Origin: Mangrovicoccus sp049603835
GTDB lineage: Bacteria; Pseudomonadota; Alphaproteobacteria; Rhodobacterales; Rhodobacteraceae
Length of the DNA stretch: 64,000 nt
NCBI GenBank assembly: GCA_049603835.1
Contig: JBMYSZ010000001.1
Coordinates: forward strand, 1 to 64,000
Direction: 5' to 3'
The position numbers and the translations under genes were made by a program. The notes under the pieces are model-generated. The model was given only the letters and a program-made list of their open reading frames with translations. It searched no databases and was not told where the DNA came from. Each line of letters begins with the position of its first letter. Positions within the stretch are counted from its first letter, which is position 1. Below, piece after piece: positions 8,007-17,298 of the stretch.

Positions 8007-11000
8007 TTAGACAAACCAGCCTGTGTCGATATCTTCGGCCAGGTAGTTGTTGAAGCGGATCATGCCCATCCCATTGAGATCGACCATTGCGCTGCTTCCA
8101 TTGGTCATTGTGGTTGCCGTCATCGCCATCACATCGGATTGGCTGATCCCTTGAAGCAGAACCCGATCCCCTTCGGCGGCATTGAAATCTGCCACAACCA
8201 GCAAACCGTCAAAGGCCTCAAAGAGGAAAGTATCGGCTCCGGCGCCGCCAGTGGCACGGTCCATGTCCGCCCCAAAGCCGGTATTCAGGAAATCATCCCC
8301 GTCACCGCCCAGAAGCTTGTCCAGACCCGCGCCGCCGAACAGATCGTCATTGCCCGCATCGCCGTAAAGCATGTCATCGCCGTCTTCGCCAAATAGCGCA
8401 TCGCGATCCGCGCCGCCCGATAGCGTGTCATTGCCATCGCCGCCAAAGAGATTGTCCAGACCGTTACTGCCGGTGATATCATCATCGCCATTGCCGCCAA
8501 AGGCGCGATCATCCCCATCGCGGCCCACGATCATGTCATCGCCATCTTCGCCAAAGAGCGTATCCGCGCCGGCCCCGCCAAAGAGCTGGTCATTCCCGGC
8601 ACCGCCCAATAGCAGATCGTCACCATCCCAGCCTTGCAGATAATCGGCGCCTTCTTCGCCCAAGAGACTATCATTGCCGCTGCCGCCATTCAGTAGATCA
8701 TCGCCGAGATCGCCCAAAAGCAGGTCATCGCCATCAAGCCCTTCCAGCGTGTCATGGCCTGGCCCACCGGCCAGATCATTATCCATGTCATCGCCGAACA
8801 AAGCCATGTCTTCGATTTCACCATAGACCGAGCCGGTGACCGTGAAATAGCCATAGCCGCCATAGTAATCCATCGGATCCATCAGATAGTTCAGCAGAGT
8901 CACACTGCTTTCCACATCCGATCCGGCGAGGCCCACCTCAATGATGGTCGAGCTGCCAGAGTGATACCAGACGATATCCATCATGCCATAGCCCGCATCA
9001 TTGAAATAGATGTTATCGCCGTCACCGAAATCGGTGATCACATCATGGCCAAAGCCGGTATAAGTGTCGCTTTCCCAATCATAGCCGAACCATAGATCCA
9101 CATTGTCATAGCCAGCGCCTAGCGTGATCAGGTCATCGCCTGGGCCTGGGTCGAACCAGTCATCACCTTCGCCGCCATCCAGCTCGTCATTGCCGGTATC
9201 ACCCATTAGGTTGTCATTATCGCCCAGACCGATCAGCGTGTCATTGCCAGCAAAGCCCTCTAGGTCATCGCCGTATTCAGTGCCGATCAGCAAATCATCC
9301 TGGATAACGCTATAGGCGAAACCATCGATAGTGGCCCAGCTGCCATAGTAATGCAGATCCATCAGCTCCAGGTGATAATTCTGCAGCAAGATGGAGCTTT
9401 CTTCATCCGAGCCCGGCGCGCCGAACCGGATCTCTGTGTCATCGCCAAGATAAGTCACCACCGGATCCGGCCCCATATAGCCGCCCAGCTGAATCTCGAC
9501 CACATCGCCATCGCCGAAATCGGTGATGATATCATGGCCGAAACTATAGAAATCGCCGGTTAGATAATCCTCTTCTAGATAGAAGCTGAAATAATCCATG
9601 CCGGGACCGCCGGTCAGCAGGTCATCGCCGCGGCCGCCATCGATCCAGTCATCTCCGTCACCTGCATCGATCTCATCCATGCCGGTGCCGCCAAGCAGAT
9701 CATCCGCTTCGCCTAGGCCGATTAACGTGTCATTACCGCCAAAGCCTTCGAGAATATCGCCATATTCCGTGCCGATAAGCAGATCATCGGCCAGAACGCC
9801 CATCATCGTGCCAGTGATGCTGACCCAGCCGCCACCGTCATAGTAATCCATCGGATCCATGAGGTAGTTTTGCAGCAAGACCGAGCTTTCCTCGGGCGAC
9901 CCGGGCGCGCCAAAACGGATTTCCGTATCCGAGCCAATATAAGTCACGACCGGGGCAGGGCCGCTATAGCCATACATATAGACATCGAACACATCGCCAT
10001 CGCCGAAATCGGTGATGATGTCATGGCCAAAGCCGACCCATTCCATAGTGTCGTAATTTTCGTACAGATCCGCTTGGAAATGATCCAAGCCACTGCCGCC
10101 GGTCAGCGTGTCATTGCCTTGCCCGCCTTCGATCCAGTCATTATCGGCGCCGCCATCGATTTCGTCATCGCCCTGGCCGCCAAATAAATCGTCATTATCG
10201 CCAAGGCCAATCAGCGTGTCATTGCCTGCAAATCCTTCGAGCATGTCGTAAAATTCGGTGCCCAAAAGGTAGTCATCGGAATAGACGCTCCAAGCAGTGC
10301 CGCTGAGCTGGAAATCTACCCCCGACCAATAGGTATCCAAGGGATCGACTGTGTAATTGAGCAGCAAGATGGTGCTTTCTTCATCCGATCCCGGCGCACC
10401 AAAACGAAGCTCTGTATCCGTGCCCAAATAGGTGACGACCGGCGCAGGTCCGCTATAGCCCCAAAGATAGACGTTTAGATTATCGCCATCGCCAAAATCG
10501 GTGATCACATCATCGCCAAAGCCGATCCAAGTGCTGGTGTCGTAATCTTCGATGATCTCAAACCGGAAATCGTCATAACCTGTGCCGCCGGTCAGCTGGT
10601 CATCGCCTTGGCCGCCATCGATGATGTCATCATCTTCGCCGCCATCCAGCTCGTCCATACCTGGACCGCCGTAAAGATCGTCGCTCCCTGCCAGGCCGAT
10701 CAATGTGTCATCGCCGGCAAAGCCTTCGAGAAACTCGCTGAATTCCGTACCTATCAGCAGATCATCCGCGACCACGCTGTAGTAAATCCCGTCCACCGAG
10801 ACGGAATCGCCGTAATCCATGATTTCCCATATATCGGCATGGTAGTTTTTCAGCAGGACAGAGCTTTCTTCGGCAGAGCCCTGAAGCCCAAAGCGAAGCT
10901 CCGTATCATTGCCGATATAGGTGACCGATTGCAAAACATTGCCGTAGCCAAAGGCCATGATGTCTAGGTAATCGCCATCTCCGAAATCATAGATGACGTT

Positions 11001-12464
11001 ATGGCCGAAGCCGACCCACTCATTCATCTGAGTGTCGTCATTCCAGAATTGCCACATCTCAAAAGTGACAAAGTCGTTATCAAGATCCGCGCCCAGATTG
11101 AGCAGGTCATCGCCTTCATGGGCATAGAACATGTCGCTGCCCTGGCCACCATTCAGCGTGTCATTGCCAGGACCACCATAAAGCACGTCATTCTCCGCGC
11201 CGCCATTGAGCAAGTCATCGCCAAAGCCGCCATCCAGCGTGTCAAAGCCGTCTAACCCGTCAAGCGTGTCATTGCCGCCAAAGCCCTCTAGGATATCGCT
11301 ATAATCTGTGCCGACCAGATGATCGTCCGAGACCACATTGGCATTGCTGCCATAAATCCAAACCCAGTCGGAATAGACCTGCACATCCATGTAAGTATCG
11401 ATCAGATAATCGACCAGGACGATGGTGCTTTCTTCGTCCGAGCCAGGCGTGCCAACGGTGACATAACTGTCGCCGTCGATGATTTGGAAACTGGCCTGCA
11501 AATCAGTATAGCCATAGGCCTGGATATTGATTTCATGGCCCTGGCCAAATCCATAGACCGTATCCGTGCCGAAGCCTTCCCATTCCATGCTGGGATAAAT
11601 TTCGTAGAACATCGCATCGATCAGCACCGGCACATCGCTGAGATAAAAGACATCATCGCCGGTTTCGCCGCTCATGCTTGCGCCATCAGCGCCCGCTACC
11701 AGCGTGTCATTGCCGCTGCCACCGTAAAGATAATCATAGCCCGCGCCGCCATCGAGGCTGTCATCACCCGCGCCACCGTAAAGATTATCGCCGTCCTCAA
11801 GACCGATCAGCGTATCGTCGCCGGCCATGCCATCCAGGTAATCGGCGCCGCTTGTGCCGGTCAGTTGCTCATCCAGCACCACGCCGTAATCATAGCCATA
11901 GATATAGACAAAACTGCCCGCATTGAAATCACCTGGGGACAGATGATAGTTTTTCAGCAAGATGGTGCTTTCTTCGGGGCTGGCCGGGGTGCCAAAGCGC
12001 AGCTCTGTATCATCGCCGATGATGGAATAGCTAAAGCTCTGGTCGGGATAACCCATGAAATCGACTTCGATTTCGTCCCATTCCCCGAAATCCATAACCA
12101 CATCATGGCCAAAGCCCTGCCAGTTCATCCCGTCATAGAAGAAACTGGCGCGGATGATGTCATAGCCGATGCCGGTGGTGATTTCGTCATCACCTTCACC
12201 ACCTTCGAACTCGTCGCTTTCATCGCCGCCGACCAATGTGTCATTGCCGGTTTCGCCGTAAAGATAGCTCATTCCCAACCCGCCATTGAGCAGGTCATCG
12301 CCATCGCCTCCATAGAGGTAGTCGCTATCTCCATTGCCATCGAGCGTGTCATTGCCGCCCTCGCCATGAAGTTCGTCCCAATAGTCCGAGCCGATGATGT
12401 GATTATCCAGGCTGTCACCATAGGTGACGCCGCCAAATTGCGGGGCATTGATTTGAGTAGGCAT
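8007..12464 (-). CDS. Giant modular RTX calcium-binding exoprotein
   Basis: 1485 residues, very Asp/Gly-rich and acidic. It has no Sec signal, as expected for type I secretion, which reads a C-terminal signal. Seven modules each join a short RTX array (GGNDTLIGLG-type nonapeptides) to a ~90-residue block with the patterns FGHDIITDFGDGD, TELRFGxPGS and EESSILLxNY. The EES/VES anchors fall at residues 164, 344, 532, 695, 858, 1021 and 1184; the last five are exactly 163 residues apart. Residues ~1215-1410 are an unbroken RTX run, and the final ~75 residues (FNAAEGDRVLLQG, ending DTGWFV) look like the secretion tail. No ABC/MFP/TolC genes are nearby. GGAG lies 5 nt before the ATG and is inside a hairpin (12467-12496). 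Role unknown; adhesion, S-layer or matrix use would fit. Confidence 0.93.
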   Translation of the reverse strand: MPTQINAPQFGGVTYGDSLDNHIIGSDYWDELHGEGGNDTLDGNGDSDYLYGGDGDDLLNGGLGMSYLYGETGNDTLVGGDESDEFEGGEGDDEITTGIGYDIIRASFFYDGMNWQGFGHDVVMDFGEWDEIEVDFMGYPDQSFSYSIIGDDTELRFGTPASPEESTILLKNYHLSPGDFNAGSFVYIYGYDYGVVLDEQLTGTSGADYLDGMAGDDTLIGLEDGDNLYGGAGDDSLDGGAGYDYLYGGSGNDTLVAGADGASMSGETGDDVFYLSDVPVLIDAMFYEIYPSMEWEGFGTDTVYGFGQGHEINIQAYGYTDLQASFQIIDGDSYVTVGTPGSDEESTIVLVDYLIDTYMDVQVYSDWVWIYGSNANVVSDDHLVGTDYSDILEGFGGNDTLDGLDGFDTLDGGFGDDLLNGGAENDVLYGGPGNDTLNGGQGSDMFYAHEGDDLLNLGADLDNDFVTFEMWQFWNDDTQMNEWVGFGHNVIYDFGDGDYLDIMAFGYGNVLQSVTYIGNDTELRFGLQGSAEESSVLLKNYHADIWEIMDYGDSVSVDGIYYSVVADDLLIGTEFSEFLEGFAGDDTLIGLAGSDDLYGGPGMDELDGGEDDDIIDGGQGDDQLTGGTGYDDFRFEIIEDYDTSTWIGFGDDVITDFGDGDNLNVYLWGYSGPAPVVTYLGTDTELRFGAPGSDEESTILLLNYTVDPLDTYWSGVDFQLSGTAWSVYSDDYLLGTEFYDMLEGFAGNDTLIGLGDNDDLFGGQGDDEIDGGADNDWIEGGQGNDTLTGGSGLDHFQADLYENYDTMEWVGFGHDIITDFGDGDVFDVYMYGYSGPAPVVTYIGSDTEIRFGAPGSPEESSVLLQNYLMDPMDYYDGGGWVSITGTMMGVLADDLLIGTEYGDILEGFGGNDTLIGLGEADDLLGGTGMDEIDAGDGDDWIDGGRGDDLLTGGPGMDYFSFYLEEDYLTGDFYSFGHDIITDFGDGDVVEIQLGGYMGPDPVVTYLGDDTEIRFGAPGSDEESSILLQNYHLELMDLHYYGSWATIDGFAYSVIQDDLLIGTEYGDDLEGFAGNDTLIGLGDNDNLMGDTGNDELDGGEGDDWFDPGPGDDLITLGAGYDNVDLWFGYDWESDTYTGFGHDVITDFGDGDNIYFNDAGYGMMDIVWYHSGSSTIIEVGLAGSDVESSVTLLNYLMDPMDYYGGYGYFTVTGSVYGEIEDMALFGDDMDNDLAGGPGHDTLEGLDGDDLLLGDLGDDLLNGGSGNDSLLGEEGADYLQGWDGDDLLLGGAGNDQLFGGAGADTLFGEDGDDMIVGRDGDDRAFGGNGDDDITGSNGLDNLFGGDGNDTLSGGADRDALFGEDGDDMLYGDAGNDDLFGGAGLDKLLGGDGDDFLNTGFGADMDRATGGAGADTFLFEAFDGLLVVADFNAAEGDRVLLQGISQSDVMAMTATTMTNGSSAMVDLNGMGMIRFNNYLAEDIDTGWFV

Positions 12465-12466
12465 AG

Positions 12467-12496
12467 CATCTCCGAAATCGCTGATGGCCGGAGATG
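12467..12496 (-). promoter_or_regulatory. Hairpin enclosing the ribosome-binding site of the RTX gene
   Basis: Read on the minus strand, CATCTCCG (12496-12489) and CGGAGATG (12474-12467) form a perfect 8-bp stem with a 14-nt loop. The GGAG at 12473-12470 is the only good SD and lies wholly within the 3' arm, 5 nt before the ATG at 12464. The mRNA could therefore mask its own ribosome-binding site. Confidence 0.55.
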
Positions 12497-12792
12497 TCGG
12501 GCAGTGAGTTTAACAAAGTCTGGCTTTGTTCTCTTCCGCTGGGATAACTGCTTAGACTTGTACCTAATTTCGCCCGAGTTCAGCCCGATTTTCGCCGCAA
12601 TTACCCGCGGCTTTGCGGCAATCTTGCCCCAGGCACCGGCAATTATGGCAGCACTAGGGCGAAAGCGCGGCAAAAACTGGCCCTATTCCAGTGATATGCT
12701 AGGCGGGTCTGGCCTATGCGCTTGGGAGCGCCCTACAGCAATTTCCCGGTTTATACCGGATTAACCATAGCCGAGATTTTTGCTGGCCTGGT
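12497..12792. other. Intergenic region upstream of the RTX gene
   Basis: About 300 nt between the uxuA stop and the RTX leader hairpin. It must carry the RTX promoter and the end of the uronate operon transcript. I see no convincing gene, tandem repeat or terminator with a T-tract. The long plus-strand frame through it is the continuation of an antisense shadow of the RTX repeats. Confidence 0.5.
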
Positions 12793-13971
12793 CTATGGGC
12801 GCTGCGCGCTAAGCGCTCGGATAACCCCGCGCAGCTCCGCCAAACCGCGCAACCGCCCGACAAGTGGATAACCTGGGAAGGTCTGATCGCCCGCATCTGA
12901 CAGCAATTCATGCCCATGATCGGGGCGGAAGGGAATCGCAGCATCCTCGCGCCCGGCTGCACGGCGCTGGATTTGCTCGTCGAGCAGGGCCTGAACCAGC
13001 GCGACCATATCCGTATCTCCCTCCAGATGCGCGGCTTCCTCAAAGGATCCATCTGCTTCTTTGGCCACATTACGCAAATGGGCGAAATGGATCTTATCTG
13101 CGAAGCGGCGGGCAATGGCGGGCACATCATTATCCGGGTTAGCGCCGAGCGAGCCAGAGCAGAGGGTCAGCCCATTGGCCGGGCTGTCTTGGGTGTTGAG
13201 GATCCAGGCGATATCTTCGGCATTCGATACGATACGCGGCAGGCCCAGCAGATCGCGCGGCGGATCATCAGGATGGACGCAGAAACGAAGGCCCAGCTCT
13301 TCGGCTGTTGGGATCACCTCGGCCAGAAAGCGAGCGTAATTGGCGCGCAGGCTCTCATGATCCATTCCATCATATAGGGCCAAGGCCTCTCGTAGCCCGT
13401 CCATATCATAGCGATCATAAGCGCCAGGAAGTCCGGCCATAATCGCATTGAGCAGCTCGTCCTTTTGCGCGTCACTGGCAGTGTCGGCCCAGGCTTTGGC
13501 TTTGGGCAGCAGATGAGCGGGCCAGTCTTCCTCTGCGTCGGGGCGGGCGAGCATATAGACGTCAAAAGCCGCCATATGCACCGCGTCAAAGCGCAAGCAT
13601 GTGCCGCCGCGAGGCAGGGACGCACGAAGATCGGTGCGGGTCCAATCGATCAGCGGCATGAAGTTATAGCAGATTACCCGCAGGCCTTCCGAGGCGAGAT
13701 TAGCCATGCTTTGGCGGTAATTGGCAAAAAGCGCGCTCAGATCGCCTTCGCAGCGTTTGATCCGCTCATGGATCGGCAGGCTTTCAACGACTTCCCAATG
13801 AAACCCCGCCGCCTCAATCTCGGCTTTGCGCCGCGCGATGGTTTCACGCGGCCAGATCTCCCCATAGGGGATTTCGTGCAATGCGGTGACGATGCCCGTG
13901 GCGCCGGTTTGGGCGATTTGGGCCAGGCTCAGACGGTCCAGCCCCCCATACCAGCGCCAGGTTTCGATCAT
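12793..13971 (-). CDS. uxuA: Mannonate dehydratase
   Basis: Dehydrates D-mannonate to 2-keto-3-deoxy-D-gluconate (KDG) in the hexuronate pathway. The 392-residue length matches UxuA. The N-terminal MIETWRWYGGLDRLSLAQIAQTGATGIVTALHEIP and the later FCVHPDDPP, FAHLRN and RPDHGHE segments are typical of this TIM-barrel metalloenzyme and include its metal-binding Cys/His/Asp residues. It is the last gene of the minus-strand uronate operon. Its ATG overlaps the uxuB stop by 4 nt, so translation is probably coupled. Confidence 0.96.
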   Translation of the reverse strand: MIETWRWYGGLDRLSLAQIAQTGATGIVTALHEIPYGEIWPRETIARRKAEIEAAGFHWEVVESLPIHERIKRCEGDLSALFANYRQSMANLASEGLRVICYNFMPLIDWTRTDLRASLPRGGTCLRFDAVHMAAFDVYMLARPDAEEDWPAHLLPKAKAWADTASDAQKDELLNAIMAGLPGAYDRYDMDGLREALALYDGMDHESLRANYARFLAEVIPTAEELGLRFCVHPDDPPRDLLGLPRIVSNAEDIAWILNTQDSPANGLTLCSGSLGANPDNDVPAIARRFADKIHFAHLRNVAKEADGSFEEAAHLEGDTDMVALVQALLDEQIQRRAAGREDAAIPFRPDHGHELLSDAGDQTFPGYPLVGRLRGLAELRGVIRALSAQRP

Positions 13972-15428
13972 TGTGGCAGATCCGCGATGGACTGCCGCGC
14001 GCCTTTAGCGATCAGTGCTTCATAGGCGGGGATCAGGGCCGGTTCCATCGCAGCAGCTTGGGCCTCGGAAAACACATCCCGCACCGACAGCAGGGCGCGG
14101 ACTTTCTCGGCTGGGTCTTCGGCGGCATCCGACAGAGCCTTAAGCCGTTCGGCCAGGGGATCGCGCACATCAATCGCGCCGCCGCTCTCATCCACGCCGC
14201 CCACATAGCGCATCCAGGCCGCCACAGCGAGCATCAAGCCAGGGCAATCGTGCCCTGCGGCTTGCGCCTCGGCGATGGTGCCAAGGATCCGCTGCGGCAG
14301 TTTTTGGCTGCCATCCATGGCGATTTGCCAAGTACGGTGCCGGATCGCTGGGTTGCGATAACGCTCTAGCAGAGCGGCTGCATAGCTGGGCAGATCCTCA
14401 CCCGGCGGGGTGTCGAGCACCGGGATGATCTCGCTCGACCAAAGCCCTTGGACGAAGTGGTCAAAGACCGGATCCGCGACGGTTTCGGCAATGGTTTCAT
14501 GTCCGGCGAGATAGCCCAAATAGGCCAGGGAAGAATGGGTACCATTGAGCATGCGCAGTTTCATATGCTCAAACGGGGTCACATCCTCCACCATCTGCGC
14601 ACCGGCAATGGCGAAATCCGGGCGCGCGCCCCCCACAAAGCGATCTTCGATCACCCATTGCCGGAAGGGCTCATGCACCACCGGGGCGGCATCATAGCGG
14701 CCAGTCATTTTGGCGATGCGGGCTATGTCTTCGTCTTTGGTGGCGGGGGTGATGCGGTCGATCATCGAGGACGGAAATGCCCCCTCCGCCTCGATCCAAT
14801 CGGCAAGATCCGGGTCCACCGCGCGGGCGAGTTCCAGCACGACACCTTGGGTCACTTCGCCATTATTGGGCAGGTTATCGCAGCTGAGCACCGTAAACGG
14901 CGCCACACCCGCCGCCCGCCGCGCCTGAAGCGCGCGCATCAGATAGCCGGGGGCAGAGCGCGGGATATCATGGGCTAGGTCATGGGCGATATCCGGGTGA
15001 TCCATCAACAGCCGCCCCGTGGCGGGCTCATAGCAATAGCCCTTCTCGGTGACCGTCAGCGTGACCAGCTTAATCGCCGGATCACTCAGCCGGGCGAGCA
15101 GGGCGGCGGGGTCTTCCGGGGCCACCAGCAGCTCCACCACACTTTCGATCAGCTCGGCGGTTTCGCCCTCGGGGCCTTGGGTGACGGAGGTATAGACCCC
15201 GTCCTGAGGCGCCAAAGCATCCCGTGTGCCGGGCGAGCGCAGGGAGACACCAATAATGCCCCAATCGCCGCCCGAGGCATTCATCGCCTCTTGGATATAG
15301 ACCGCGCCAAAAGCCCGGTAAAACGCGCCAAGGCCCAGATGCACAATCCCGGCTTTCGGCGCCGGGGCAGAGCGGGTCAGGCGGGGCAAATCCGCTGGGT
15401 TATCGAGCAAGCCAACCTCCATCAACAT
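13968..15428 (-). CDS. uxuB: D-mannonate oxidoreductase (fructuronate reductase), mannitol dehydrogenase family
   Basis: Reduces D-fructuronate to D-mannonate with NADH, between UxaC and UxuA. 486 residues of the long-chain mannitol dehydrogenase family: the N-terminal HLGLGAFYRAFGAVY forms the nucleotide-binding turn, and the C-terminal half carries KLRMLNGTHSSLAYLGYLAG with the family's Lys/Asn/His site. A tagaturonate reductase (UxaB) activity cannot be excluded, but the adjacent uxuA favours fructuronate. The start is ambiguous. ATG 15428 has no SD and overlaps kduD by 29 nt, while a TTG at 15410 (codon 7) has GGAGG at ideal 5-nt spacing and shortens the overlap to 11 nt. Confidence 0.93.
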   Translation of the reverse strand: MLMEVGLLDNPADLPRLTRSAPAPKAGIVHLGLGAFYRAFGAVYIQEAMNASGGDWGIIGVSLRSPGTRDALAPQDGVYTSVTQGPEGETAELIESVVELLVAPEDPAALLARLSDPAIKLVTLTVTEKGYCYEPATGRLLMDHPDIAHDLAHDIPRSAPGYLMRALQARRAAGVAPFTVLSCDNLPNNGEVTQGVVLELARAVDPDLADWIEAEGAFPSSMIDRITPATKDEDIARIAKMTGRYDAAPVVHEPFRQWVIEDRFVGGARPDFAIAGAQMVEDVTPFEHMKLRMLNGTHSSLAYLGYLAGHETIAETVADPVFDHFVQGLWSSEIIPVLDTPPGEDLPSYAAALLERYRNPAIRHRTWQIAMDGSQKLPQRILGTIAEAQAAGHDCPGLMLAVAAWMRYVGGVDESGGAIDVRDPLAERLKALSDAAEDPAEKVRALLSVRDVFSEAQAAAMEPALIPAYEALIAKGARQSIADLPQ

Positions 15429-16128
15429 TCAAAACAGCGCCATGGATATATTGCGACGCAGGGGAGGCGAGGAAAACAGCCGCCTCACCAATATCCGAGG
15501 CCTCGCCCCAGCGGCCTGCGGGGATCCGCTCTAGGATCTGGCGCGAGCGTTCTGGGTCATTGCGCAAGGCCTCGGTATTATTGGTGGCGATATAGCCGGG
15601 CGCGATGGCATTCACATTCACGCCTTGCGCCGCCCATTCATTGGCCAAAAGCTTGGTCAGCCCCGCAACCCCATGTTTGGACGCCGTATAGGACGGCACG
15701 CGGATACCGCCCTGAAAGCTCAGCAGCGAGGCGATATTGACGATGGCCGAGCGGCCCCCCCGCGCTATCGCCGCCTTACCGAAAGCTTGGCAGGTGAAGA
15801 ACACCGCCTTCATATTCACATCGACCACATCATCCCAATCGGCTTCGGTGAATTCGGTGCTGTCATTGCGGCGGATGATCCCGGCATTATTCACAAGGAT
15901 ATCGATCTGCCGCTCGGCAAAAACATCCCGCGCCGCCATCGGGTCGGAGAAGTCGAGCACCATCTCTTCGCCGCTCTCAAGCTGGCCCACTGTCTCGGCA
16001 CAGCTGCGGCGGCCTGCGGCAATCACATGCGCGCCTGCCTGCCCCATGGATAGGGCAATTGCTTGGCCAATGCCGGTATTCGCGCCGGTCACCAGCGCGG
16101 TTTTTCCACTAAGCGAGAAAGGGTTCAC
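15400..16128 (-). CDS. kduD: 2-dehydro-3-deoxy-D-gluconate 5-dehydrogenase
   Basis: Short-chain dehydrogenase that reduces 2,5-diketo-3-deoxygluconate to KDG, the step after KduI. 242 residues. It has the TGANTGIGQAIA cofactor loop, NNAG, catalytic Ser/Tyr-x3-Lys (YTASK in VPSYTASKHGVAGLTK) and the C-terminal NVDGGWLAR that closes KduD proteins. Gene order kduI-kduD with a 4-nt overlap supports this over a generic SDR call. It belongs to the same operon as uxaC, the TRAP genes, uxuB and uxuA. Confidence 0.94.
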   Translation of the reverse strand: MNPFSLSGKTALVTGANTGIGQAIALSMGQAGAHVIAAGRRSCAETVGQLESGEEMVLDFSDPMAARDVFAERQIDILVNNAGIIRRNDSTEFTEADWDDVVDVNMKAVFFTCQAFGKAAIARGGRSAIVNIASLLSFQGGIRVPSYTASKHGVAGLTKLLANEWAAQGVNVNAIAPGYIATNNTEALRNDPERSRQILERIPAGRWGEASDIGEAAVFLASPASQYIHGAVLNVDGGWLAR

Positions 16129-16949
16129 CGTAGCACCTCCATCGGGACCATATCCATATCGGTGAAGTCTTGGTTATCGCCCGCCATGGCCCAGCAGAAG
16201 GTATAAGACCCGGTGCCCGCGCCCGCATGGATCGACCAAGGGGGTGAAATGACGGCCTCTTCATTGGCCATGACCAGATGGCGGGTTTCCGATGGCTCGC
16301 CCATGAAATGGAAGACCCGCGCATCCGCGTCGAGATCGAAATAGAGATATACCTCCATCCGCCGGTCATGCACATGGCAGGGCATCGTATTCCAGACAGA
16401 GCCAGTGGCAAATTGCGTATAGCCCATGCTTAGCTGGCAGGTCTCGGTCACATCCGGGTGCAAGAACTGGATGATCACCCGCTCATTGCAGGTCTCAGAC
16501 GAGCCGAGCTCTACCCGCTTGGCCTCTGCCGGGGTGACCAGCTTGGTGGGGCAGCTGCGATGCGCCGGGGTGGACAGAAGATAGAATTTCCCCTGACCCG
16601 CGAAGCTCACCGGACCCGCGCCCATACCCACATAAAGCACCTCACCCTTGGCCAGCTCATAGGTTTCGCCGTCGACGCTGACCGTCCCAGGCTCGCCAAT
16701 ATTCAGAACGCCCAATTCGCGGCGATCCAGGAAACTGGCCGTGCCGGTATTGTCCACCGCATCCAGCACCAGCTCGCCGCCTGCGGGCAGGGCGCCGCCG
16801 ATGATCATCCGGTCATAATGGCTATAGATCAGCTTGATTTCGCCCGGCACGAATAGCCCCGGCGCGTGGAAATGATCGCGCAGGCCTTGGGTGTCCAGGG
16901 TCTTGCCGGTGGCTGGGTCGATCGCGTGGCGGATCTCAACTTCGGTCAT
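16125..16949 (-). CDS. kduI: 5-dehydro-4-deoxy-D-glucuronate isomerase
   Basis: Cupin-fold isomerase that converts 4-deoxy-L-threo-5-hexosulose uronate (from unsaturated uronates) to 2,5-diketo-3-deoxygluconate. 274 residues, the usual KduI length. Metal ligands are visible in the C-terminal cupin: H-x-H in MPCHVHDRRMEVYLYF, with Glu a few residues on, and His in SPPWSIHAGAG. YSHYDRMIIGGA and STPAHRSCPTKLV are also family signatures. It sits between kdgF and kduD, which act just before and after it. Confidence 0.96.
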   Translation of the reverse strand: MTEVEIRHAIDPATGKTLDTQGLRDHFHAPGLFVPGEIKLIYSHYDRMIIGGALPAGGELVLDAVDNTGTASFLDRRELGVLNIGEPGTVSVDGETYELAKGEVLYVGMGAGPVSFAGQGKFYLLSTPAHRSCPTKLVTPAEAKRVELGSSETCNERVIIQFLHPDVTETCQLSMGYTQFATGSVWNTMPCHVHDRRMEVYLYFDLDADARVFHFMGEPSETRHLVMANEEAVISPPWSIHAGAGTGSYTFCWAMAGDNQDFTDMDMVPMEVLR

Positions 16950-16970
16950 TGGAAAGTCTCCTTTGCAGAC

Positions 16971-17279
16971 TTACAAAAAATCATCGCGGCGCGGGGTGAA
17001 TGTATCGATCAGCTCGCCGGGCTCTAGGCAGATACAGCCATGCTCGGCCCCAGAGGGGATCACGAAACTATCGCCTGGGCCGACTTCTTGTTCACTCCCC
17101 GCGACTGAAAAGCGAAAGCGCCCGGCGCGCACATAGGTTGATTGCACATGCGGATGGGAATGCAGTGCGCCTTCGGCTCCGGCTTCAAACCGGAAGGACA
17201 CAACCATCAGCTCGGGCGCATCGGCAAGCACCTGGCGGATCACGCCAGTGCCGGTATCGATTGGGGGGAAATCTGTCAT
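16971..17279 (-). CDS. kdgF: KdgF-type cupin for unsaturated uronate linearisation
   Basis: 102 residues. The start at 17279 is chosen because the domain begins there; the open frame upstream runs into the dctM end without a sensible N-terminus. A single cupin domain with HSHPHVQSTYVRAG (metal-binding His residues) and GDSFVIPSGAEHGC, ending in TFTPRRDDFL, closely follows KdgF. KdgF speeds conversion of 4,5-unsaturated uronate monomers to the keto form used by KduI. The direct kduI neighbour fits. It shows that the operon is meant to take products of polysaccharide lyases (pectin, alginate or ulvan type), although no lyase is in the window. Confidence 0.88.
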   Translation of the reverse strand: MTDFPPIDTGTGVIRQVLADAPELMVVSFRFEAGAEGALHSHPHVQSTYVRAGRFRFSVAGSEQEVGPGDSFVIPSGAEHGCICLEPGELIDTFTPRRDDFL

Positions 17280-17298
17280 AACCGTATCCTTTGCCAAA

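Noticed and set aside
11319..12764. 481-codon plus-strand open frame and several others opposite the RTX gene
   Set aside because: The reverse complement of RTX repeats is open by composition (poly Ile/Ala/Val/His); no start signal or domain is present.
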